NCBI RefSeq assembly: GCF_000374445.1
Contig: NZ_KB894445.1
Span: forward strand, 1-52,226
Length of the DNA: 52,226 bases
Source of the DNA: Actinokineospora enzanensis DSM 44649
GTDB taxonomy: Bacteria; Actinomycetota; Actinomycetes; Mycobacteriales; Pseudonocardiaceae
Direction of reading: 5' to 3'
The notes under the pieces are model-generated. The model saw only the letters and a list, made by a program, of their open reading frames with translations. It was not told the origin of the DNA and searched no databases. The position numbers were made by a program, and so were the translations under genes. This document shows positions 46,386 to 52,226 of the stretch, in pieces. Each line of letters starts with the position of its first letter. Position 1 is the first letter of the stretch.

Positions 46386-46614
46386 GGATTGACCGTAACG
46401 GTTCAGAACCAATTGCAGAAGTCCGACCGGCGAGTGGTCCCGCCCACCACCCCCCGATGTGGTTTCACCCGTTCGTGTTACCAGTGGCGGTTCCGTGACG
46501 TAAGCTGAAACCGACAACGGTTTCCATTCTCGGCTCGCGAGTGGTCGCGAACCGGTCCGGGAGGCCGTCGATCCCCAGCACCAGACCCCCGGCAGCACGA
46601 CCCAGGAGCGCAGC
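46386..46614. promoter_or_regulatory. Intergenic control region with inverted repeat
   Basis: GAAACCG-acaa-CGGTTTC at 46507-46524 is a perfect 7-bp inverted repeat with four-base spacer. It could be a Zur-type operator of the zinc uptake operon downstream or an operator of the divergent LacI protein. The spacing does not match the usual contiguous LacI palindrome exactly. The rest of the 229 bp shows no gene. Confidence 0.5.
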
Positions 46615-47580
46615 ATGAACTCGCGGACCCCGAGACCCGGCCGGTCCACCGCGGCGGTCACCGGACTCGTCGCGGTCACCCTCGTCGCCACCGCGGCGTG
46701 TGGGGACTCACAACCCACAGCGAGCACGGACGGCCGCATCCCGGTCGTCGCCTCCACCAACGTGTGGGCGAGCGTGGCGACCGCGGTCGGCGGGGACGCG
46801 GTCAGCGTGACCGCGATCCTCAGCGACCCGGGCGCCGACCCGCACGGCTACGAGGCCAAGCCCGCGGACGCCACCGCGTTCGCCGGGGCCAGGGTGGTGG
46901 TGTCCAACGGCGGCGGCTACGACGACTTCTTCACCGGCCTGGCCGAGACCGCGGGCGCGGACGTGCGCCGGGTGGTGGCCGTCGACCTGTCCGAACACGC
47001 CCCCCGGCCAAGTGAACAGGCGCCCGCGGGCTCCCCCGAACCGGGCGAGTTCAACGAACACGTCTGGTACGACCTGGACACCGTGCGCAAGGTCGCCGAC
47101 CGGCTGGCGGACGACCTCGGCGCGGTCGCCCCGGCCAAGGCCGACACCTTCCGGGCCAACGCCGCTCGCTTCGACCAGGGCCTTGACCAGCTCGCGGGCA
47201 AGGCCGCGGACATCGGCAAGGCCAAGCCCGGCGCCAAGGTGCTGGCCACCGAGCCGGTCGCCGCGTACTTACTGCACACCGCGGGCCTCACCGACGCCAC
47301 GCCCGCCGAGTTCGCCGCGGCCATCGAGGAGGAGTCCGACCCGGCCGCCGAGGCGGTCGCCGAGACCGACGCGCTGGTGGACGGCAAGCAGGTCACCGTG
47401 GTCGTCTACAACAGCCAGACCGAGTCGCCGGTGACCAAGCAGCTGCGGGACCGGGCGAGCACCGCGGGGATCCCGGTCGTCGGGGTGACCGAGACGCTGC
47501 CGGCGGGCGTCACGGGTTACCTTGACTGGATGACCAAGCAGGTCGACGCGCTCGCCGCCGCAGTGGCGGCCGGGCCGTGA
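46615..47580 (+). CDS. Metal ABC transporter substrate-binding lipoprotein (ZnuA-like)
   Basis: A 321-residue lipoprotein (lipobox VATAAC). Cluster A-I features include VASTNVWASVATAVGGD, the metal His in DPHGYEAKPAD, a second His in EHVWYDLDTV and an acidic EEESDPAA stretch. It captures zinc or manganese outside the cell and delivers it to the permease encoded downstream. It overlaps the ATPase gene by four bases. Confidence 0.88.
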   Translation: MNSRTPRPGRSTAAVTGLVAVTLVATAACGDSQPTASTDGRIPVVASTNVWASVATAVGGDAVSVTAILSDPGADPHGYEAKPADATAFAGARVVVSNGGGYDDFFTGLAETAGADVRRVVAVDLSEHAPRPSEQAPAGSPEPGEFNEHVWYDLDTVRKVADRLADDLGAVAPAKADTFRANAARFDQGLDQLAGKAADIGKAKPGAKVLATEPVAAYLLHTAGLTDATPAEFAAAIEEESDPAAEAVAETDALVDGKQVTVVVYNSQTESPVTKQLRDRASTAGIPVVGVTETLPAGVTGYLDWMTKQVDALAAAVAAGP

Positions 47581-48473
47581 GCCGCGCGGACATCCGGCCC
47601 GCCCCGACGGCCGTGTCCACGGAACCCTGGGAGTCCACTGTGGAACACGCGGCGGTGGCGCTCGCCGGGGCCCGGCTGGCCTACGGCGACCGGGTGCTGT
47701 GGGACGGTCTCGACCTGGACGTCGCGCCGGGCGAGTTCGTGGCCGTGCTCGGCCCGAACGGCTCCGGCAAGACCAGCCTGATGCGGGTCCTGCTCGGACT
47801 GCAGAAGCTGTCCGCAGGCACCATCCGGGTGGCGGGCGCCGCGCCGGGCAAGGGCAACCGCGCCATCGGCTACATCCCGCAACAGCGCGCGATCGACCCG
47901 ACCGTGGCCGTGCGCGGCCGCGACCTGGTCGGCCTCGGCTACGACGGCCACCGCTGGGGCCTGGGTCTCGCGGGCATGCGCGCCCGCAGGCAGCGGGTCG
48001 ACGCCGTGCTGGCCGCGGTCGGCGCCACCGGCTTCGCCGACCGCCCGGTCGGCCTGCTCTCCGGCGGCGAGCAGCAACGGCTGCGGGTCGCGCAGGCGCT
48101 CGTCGGCGAGCCAAGGGTGCTGCTCTGCGACGAGCCGCTGCTCTCCCTGGATCTGGCCCACCAGCGCGCGGTGAGCACCCTGATCGACCGGCACCGGCGG
48201 GAGACCGGCAGCGCGGTCCTGTTCGTCACGCACGAGATCAACCCGGTGCTGCCGCTGGTCGACCGGGTCGTCTACCTGGTCGACGGCCGGTTCCGGGTCG
48301 GTACCCCGGAACAGGTCATGACCTCCGAGACGCTCTCCGAGCTGTACCGCACGGACGTGTCCGTGGTCCGCGTGCGCGGCCAGATCCACGTGGTCGGCGC
48401 GCATGGCCAGCTCGGCGACCTCTGCGAGAACGGCGCCCACCACCCCCCGCATCAGGACACTGTGGACCACTGA
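47577..48473 (+). CDS. Metal ABC transporter ATP-binding protein
   Basis: A 298-residue ATPase: Walker A GPNGSGKTS, signature LSGGEQQRL, Walker B VLLCDEPLLSLD and a switch His in VTHE. A 25-residue N-terminal extension precedes the core. It energises metal uptake with the permease. GTG 47577 overlaps the binding-protein stop; its end overlaps the permease start (TGATG). Confidence 0.9.
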   Translation: MSRADIRPAPTAVSTEPWESTVEHAAVALAGARLAYGDRVLWDGLDLDVAPGEFVAVLGPNGSGKTSLMRVLLGLQKLSAGTIRVAGAAPGKGNRAIGYIPQQRAIDPTVAVRGRDLVGLGYDGHRWGLGLAGMRARRQRVDAVLAAVGATGFADRPVGLLSGGEQQRLRVAQALVGEPRVLLCDEPLLSLDLAHQRAVSTLIDRHRRETGSAVLFVTHEINPVLPLVDRVVYLVDGRFRVGTPEQVMTSETLSELYRTDVSVVRVRGQIHVVGAHGQLGDLCENGAHHPPHQDTVDH

Positions 48474-49318
48474 TGGACAAGCTCTTCGACATCGACCTCA
48501 CGCTGCGGCTGCTCAGCCTGCCGTTCGTCACCACGGCACTGATCGTGGCCGCGGTGCTCGGCCTGCTCGCTGGCGTGCTCGGGCCGTTGATCGTCAGCCG
48601 CAACATGGCCTTCTCCGTGCACGGCACCAGCGAGCTGGCCCTCACCGGCGGCGCGGCGGCCCTGCTGCTGGGCTGGGACGTCGGCAACGGCGCGCTCGCG
48701 GGCGCCATCGTCGCCGCCCTGGTGCTGGGTCTGCTGTCCCGCCGCAGCGCCGACTACGACTCGGTGATCGGCGTGGTGCTGGCCTTCGGGCTGGGCCTCG
48801 GCGTGCTCATGCTGTGGCTGTACAAAGGCCGCGCGGCCAACAAGTTCGGCCTGCTGACCGGTCAGATCGTGGGCCAGGACTTCGCCAGCGTGGCGCTGCT
48901 GAGCGGCTGCGCGGTCGTGGTGCTCGGCCTGCTGGCCGCGCTGTACCGGCCGCTGCTGTTCGCCGGTGTCGACCCCGAGGTGGCGCGCGCCCGCGGCGTG
49001 CCGACCACGGCGCTGGCGCTGGTGTTCGCGGTCATGGTCGGCGCGGCGACCGCGCTCGGCGTGCGCACGGTCGGGTCGCTGCTGGTGCTGGCGCTGATGG
49101 TCACGCCTGCCGCGGCGGCCTGCCGGATCACCGCGAGCCCGCTCAAGGCGACCCTGCTGGCGGTGCTGTTCGCCGAGGTCGCCGCGGTCGGCGGGATCGT
49201 GCTGTCGCTGGCGCCGGGCGCGCCGGTGAGCGCGTTCGTCACCGCACTGTCGTTCCTGATCTACCTGGTGTGCTGGGCGATCAGCCGCACCCGCCGGGGC
49301 AGCCTCACCCGGGCATGA
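48473..49318 (+). CDS. Metal ABC transporter permease (ZnuB-like)
   Basis: A 281-residue membrane protein with about eight hydrophobic segments (for example FVTTALIVAAVLGLLAGVLG and LLVLALMVTPAAAACRITA). The conserved MAFSVHGTSELALTGGAAAL identifies the ABC-3 permease family for zinc or manganese. ATG 48473 is coupled to the ATPase stop. Confidence 0.9.
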   Translation: MDKLFDIDLTLRLLSLPFVTTALIVAAVLGLLAGVLGPLIVSRNMAFSVHGTSELALTGGAAALLLGWDVGNGALAGAIVAALVLGLLSRRSADYDSVIGVVLAFGLGLGVLMLWLYKGRAANKFGLLTGQIVGQDFASVALLSGCAVVVLGLLAALYRPLLFAGVDPEVARARGVPTTALALVFAVMVGAATALGVRTVGSLLVLALMVTPAAAACRITASPLKATLLAVLFAEVAAVGGIVLSLAPGAPVSAFVTALSFLIYLVCWAISRTRRGSLTRA

Positions 49319-49348
49319 GCGGGGATCAGGCCCGGGGGAACAGGGGGA

Positions 49349-50584
49349 TCAGGAGAGCATGAGCAGGTCCTGCAGGTAGCCGACCAGGGCGCCGATGACC
49401 GCGCCGACCGCGATCAGCTTCCACTCGTCCTGGCGGAACGCGGGCCGCAGCAGGCCCTCGTACTCCTCGCGGGTGAGCCGGTTCATCTTCTCCGCGATCG
49501 TGTTGCCGATGTCCAGCGCCTCGCGCGCGTACGGCTCGGCGGACAGGGCCGTGCTGTCCAGGTAGGACATGGCCTTCTCGGCCGCGGCGTACTTCATCTC
49601 CTGGAACCGCTTCGTGCCGACGGCCACCGCGACGAACGGCTTGGCGATGCTCGCCTGCTCGTCCACCGACTTGCGCACCAGCTGCTGGATCATGCCGAGC
49701 AGCCGGTCCGAGCGCGGGCCGTGCAGCACGCCCTCGACGATGTTGGGCACGGTCATCACCTCGCGGGCGATCAGCTCCCCGTACTGGCGGGCCACCTCCG
49801 CGCGGCGGCGCTGGAACACGCCCTGGAACCAGAACAGGCCGAGCACCCTGGTGCGCTCGCGCGGGAAGAACACCAGCTTGATCGCCAGCCAGTCGGTGAG
49901 CCAGCCGATCGCGGCGCCGAACACCGGCAGCACCAGCGGTTCCCTGGTCAGTGCCCACACCGCGGTCTGCACGACGCCGAGCACGAAGCCGAAGTAGACC
50001 CCGCAGCGGGCGATGAACGCCATCTCCGGCCGGGAGATGTCGCGGACCAGTCGGACCAGCAGCTCCTTGTCCCGCTCCAGCGCGGTCACCGCGACCCGCT
50101 GCACGTCCAGCACCTCGCCGACATCCGCGCGGACCTGCGCCATCACCTCCCGCACCAGCGCGGGCGCGCCCGCCTGCACCTGCTTGATGATCATGTCCTG
50201 GGCCAGCACCGGGAGCAGCTCCCACAGCCGCGGGTGGTGCGTCTCCAGCACCTCCCGGGCGATCCGCTCGACCGCCAGCAGCAGCGGCCCCTGGATGCGC
50301 CTGGCCAGCTCGTCCGGGTCGATCCGGTGCACGATCTCGCCCGGGTCCACCAGCCTGCTGGTGATCAGCTCCGCCGAGGTCCGGATCATCCGTGCGGAGT
50401 TGCGCGGCACGATCCCCTGCCAGCCCAGCCACGGCTCGACCAGGCCGACGAAGCGCAGCGGCCGGAACATCATCTCGATCGCCACGCGCTTGGTCAGGTA
50501 GCCGATGACCGCGGCAACGAACGGCATCGAGGCGTAGACCGGCCAGTGGCGGGCGATGTCGTCGAGGATCGCGTCGACGTCCAA
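49349..50584 (-). CDS. DUF445 membrane protein 1
   Basis: A 411-residue protein with membrane segments at the N-terminus (YASMPFVAAVIGYLTKRVAI), near residue 205 (AFIARCGVYFGFVLGVVQTA) and at the C-terminus (LIAVGAVIGALVGYLQDLLM). Long amphipathic helices lie between. DUF445 proteins are widespread but untested; a role at the membrane is likely. TTG 50584 is the start. It is a paralogue of the next gene, 46 bp upstream. Confidence 0.85.
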   Translation of the reverse strand: MDVDAILDDIARHWPVYASMPFVAAVIGYLTKRVAIEMMFRPLRFVGLVEPWLGWQGIVPRNSARMIRTSAELITSRLVDPGEIVHRIDPDELARRIQGPLLLAVERIAREVLETHHPRLWELLPVLAQDMIIKQVQAGAPALVREVMAQVRADVGEVLDVQRVAVTALERDKELLVRLVRDISRPEMAFIARCGVYFGFVLGVVQTAVWALTREPLVLPVFGAAIGWLTDWLAIKLVFFPRERTRVLGLFWFQGVFQRRRAEVARQYGELIAREVMTVPNIVEGVLHGPRSDRLLGMIQQLVRKSVDEQASIAKPFVAVAVGTKRFQEMKYAAAEKAMSYLDSTALSAEPYAREALDIGNTIAEKMNRLTREEYEGLLRPAFRQDEWKLIAVGAVIGALVGYLQDLLMLS

Positions 50585-50630
50585 CCCCGCCCTCCCGATT
50601 TAACGCGTGAGTAGACAAACGTAGATTAAC

Positions 50631-51857
50631 TCAGTGCAGCAGCACCAGGACCTGTAGTTCACCCACCAGGAACCCGATCACCGCGCCCACCGCGATCAGC
50701 TTCCACTCGTCCTGACGGAACGCGGGCCGCAGCAGCCCCTCGTACTGGACCGGAGTCAGCGCCTGGATCTGCCGGATGATCGTGGCCCGGATGTCCAACG
50801 CCCCGGTCGCGTAGTCCTCGACGTGCCGCAGCGTCTCCGGCATCCGCTCGATCGCCTTGCGTGCCGCCTCGGCCTTCATCTCCTGGAACCGCCGACTTCC
50901 CACCGCCGCGACGACCAGCGGCTTGGCCAGGCTCGCCTGCCGGTCGATCGCCCGCCGCACCTCCCGGTGGATCAACGCGTAGAGCCGGTCCGACTTGGGC
51001 CCGGTGAGCACGGCCTCCAGCACGTTTCCCACGGTCAGGATCTCCCGCGCGATCAGGTCGCCGTAGTCGTGCGCAACCGCCATCCGCCTGCGCTGGAACA
51101 TGCCCTGCCAGACGAACGGCCCGAACCGCCGCGGCAGCCGCGGAAAGAAGATCATCTTCAGCGCGAGCCAGTCGGTCAGCCACCCGGTCAGCCCGCCGAA
51201 GACCGGCAGCACCCAGGGATCCTTGGTCAGCGCCCAGGTGACCAGCTGCACGAACCCGATCACCAGCCCGAACCAGATCCCGGCCCGCGCGATGAACCGC
51301 ATCTCCGGCGCGGCGGTGTCCCGGATCAGCCGGTTGAGCATCGCCTTGTCCCGCACCAGGTTCCGCACGGCCATGTCCTTGACATCGAGGATGTCCTCGA
51401 TGTTGTCGGACACCTCCCGCATCATCCGCTCGACGACCCGCGGCGCCTCGGCCTTGACCCGATCGAGCACCCGGCGCTGCGCCTGGTGCGGCAGGAGCTC
51501 CCACAGGTTCGGTTGGTACTCGGCGAGCAGCTCCCGGGTGATCTCGTCAACGGCCTGCTCGATCGGACCCCGCAGTTCCTCGGTGACCCGTTTGGGATCC
51601 AGTCGGGAGAACACTTCCCGGGGGTCGATGAGGTTCGTGGTCATCAGTTCCATCGCGACAGTCGCCATCCGCCGCGCGTTCCGCGGAATGACGCCCTGCC
51701 AGCCGAACGGGCCGACGCCGACGAACTCCAGCGGGTGGAACATCATCTCGATCGCGGCCCGCTTGGTGACATAGCCGATGATCGCGGCGATGAGGGGCAT
51801 CGAGAGGTAGACGTGCCAGTGCGCGCCGAGGTCGTCCAGCACCGCCCGCCACTGCAC
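50631..51857 (-). CDS. DUF445 membrane protein 2
   Basis: A 408-residue paralogue with the same layout: YLSMPLIAAIIGYVTKRAAI at the start, WFGLVIGFVQLVTWAL and PVFGGLTGWLTDWLALK in the middle, and GAVIGFLVGELQVLVLLH at the end. The segment LLRPAFRQDEWKLIAVGAVI is identical in both copies, which indicates tandem duplication. GTG 51857 is the start. Probably co-transcribed with the copy downstream. Confidence 0.85.
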   Translation of the reverse strand: MQWRAVLDDLGAHWHVYLSMPLIAAIIGYVTKRAAIEMMFHPLEFVGVGPFGWQGVIPRNARRMATVAMELMTTNLIDPREVFSRLDPKRVTEELRGPIEQAVDEITRELLAEYQPNLWELLPHQAQRRVLDRVKAEAPRVVERMMREVSDNIEDILDVKDMAVRNLVRDKAMLNRLIRDTAAPEMRFIARAGIWFGLVIGFVQLVTWALTKDPWVLPVFGGLTGWLTDWLALKMIFFPRLPRRFGPFVWQGMFQRRRMAVAHDYGDLIAREILTVGNVLEAVLTGPKSDRLYALIHREVRRAIDRQASLAKPLVVAAVGSRRFQEMKAEAARKAIERMPETLRHVEDYATGALDIRATIIRQIQALTPVQYEGLLRPAFRQDEWKLIAVGAVIGFLVGELQVLVLLH

Positions 51858-51967
51858 CCTGCCCTGCCTCCATCCGGGACGGCGACGTCGTCATCCCGGA
51901 TGGAGTCTCGCATGGCGCGGGCCAGGTGTTGCCGGACTCGGGGGAACCCGGCACCAAGCACCTCGGA

Positions 51968-52135
51968 CTAGGCGCTGTCCGGCAAGTCCGGCACGCGCTA
52001 TCCGCGCCCGCGCGGCCTCCGGCCGCACGGGCGGAAAGCCCAAGTACAACCCGGTACGTGCGGCTTCCCGCCCGCACGCCCAGAGACCACGCGGATCACG
52101 AATCCCGCGCACCAGACTTACCGGACAGCGCCTAG
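51968..52135. mobile_element. MITE-like inverted-repeat element
   Basis: A 168-bp segment is bounded by CTAG and inverted repeats: GGCGCTGTCCGGCAAGTC (51971-51988) against GACTTACCGGACAGCGCC (52115-52132), one mismatch. CTAG at both ends looks like a target-site duplication of the kind made by IS5-related transposases. The inside has no credible gene but has further short inverted repeats. It therefore looks like a non-autonomous miniature element. The remaining intergenic DNA 51858-51967 shows nothing distinctive. Confidence 0.7.
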
Positions 52136-52226
52136 ACGCGGCCTTCCAGCCGCCGCCTGCGGGCGACCTCCGCCAACACGACCCCGGCCGCGACCGAGGC
52201 GTTCAACGACTCCACGCCAGCGGCCA
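52132..52226 (-). CDS. RlmB-type 23S rRNA 2'-O-methyltransferase, 3' end
   Basis: The last 30 codons of a SpoU-family methyltransferase running off the right edge. The conserved motif 3 is visible as GVESLNASVAAGVVLAEVARR. The stop TAG is part of the CTAG at the end of the inverted-repeat element, so that element inserted exactly at the gene's end without disrupting it. Confidence 0.8.
   Translation of the reverse strand, partial: AAGVESLNASVAAGVVLAEVARRRRLEGRV

Noticed and set aside
1..52226. tRNA genes, rRNA genes and CRISPR arrays
   Set aside because: I looked for cloverleaf-like ends and regularly spaced repeats and saw none; the only multi-copy element is the cassette leader, with spacing of about 0.5-1 kb.

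Overview
The window is high-GC actinobacterial chromosome, most likely from a Pseudonocardiaceae-type organism. This is inferred from codon use, the XRE/DUF5753 plus DUF397 gene pair, and host gene order. The order carbonic anhydrase, mutY, alpha/beta hydrolase and MhuD-type heme monooxygenase, with an RlmB-type methyltransferase further out, recalls the Rv3579c-Rv3592 region of Mycobacterium tuberculosis. The host chromosome occupies 1-1030 and 38961-52226. Between lies a complete-looking prophage of about 37.9 kb (core to core 1031-38960) of siphovirus type, with a large serine integrase.

The prophage sits inside the host mhuD-like gene. The 5' part (38956-39126) and 3' part (892-1034) lie at opposite ends, and a shared CAGC marks both junctions. 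The phage carries its own intact mhuD-like gene (1089-1412) beside attL, in which the CAGC core is changed to CATC without changing the protein. At each junction the reading frames remain tightly spaced or overlapping, so integration appears to exchange promoters between host and phage.

Phage layout from left to right. (1) Cargo, 1089-4345: the replacement mhuD, a SpoU-family rRNA methyltransferase of the TsnR type, and an opposing four-gene operon. That operon holds a small membrane protein, an unknown 115-residue protein, a 42-residue two-cysteine peptide with a TTG start, and a radical SAM/SPASM maturase, and it looks like an unassigned RiPP system. (2) Regulation, 4346-7199: XRE/DUF5753 and DUF397, a small protein, and a second XRE repressor facing a palindromic operator. 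(3) Early/replication genes, 7200-10685, in a tightly overlapping operon. (4) A cassette array, 10819-14640: five monocistronic genes, each preceded by the same promoter-leader element of about 80 bp and followed by a hairpin. Three of them encode diverged paralogues of unknown function, and a sixth degenerate leader precedes the array. (5) HTH protein, HNH nuclease and a probable DNA base hypermodification operon (Mom-like protein, 59-residue protein, ABC-ATPase/GNAT fusion, formyltransferase), 14683-18995. (6) Packaging, head and tail genes, 19424-35871, with a glycosyltransferase after the major capsid gene and a minus-strand insertion in the tail module. (7) Lysis and integration, 35951-38952.

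The right-hand host region holds an M1-family lipoprotein peptidase (upstream of the split mhuD), an alpha/beta hydrolase, a 2H phosphoesterase, a Tat-exported amidase, MutY, a beta-carbonic anhydrase, a proline-rich membrane protein, a LacI regulator facing a zinc/manganese-type ABC transporter operon, two tandem DUF445 membrane proteins, a small inverted-repeat element (MITE-like), and the 3' end of an RlmB-type methyltransferase.

The best candidates for undescribed biology are the att-immune mhuD replacement with promoter exchange, the phage-borne RiPP plus rRNA methyltransferase cargo, the repeated promoter-leader cassette array, and the Mom/ABC-GNAT/formyltransferase operon.
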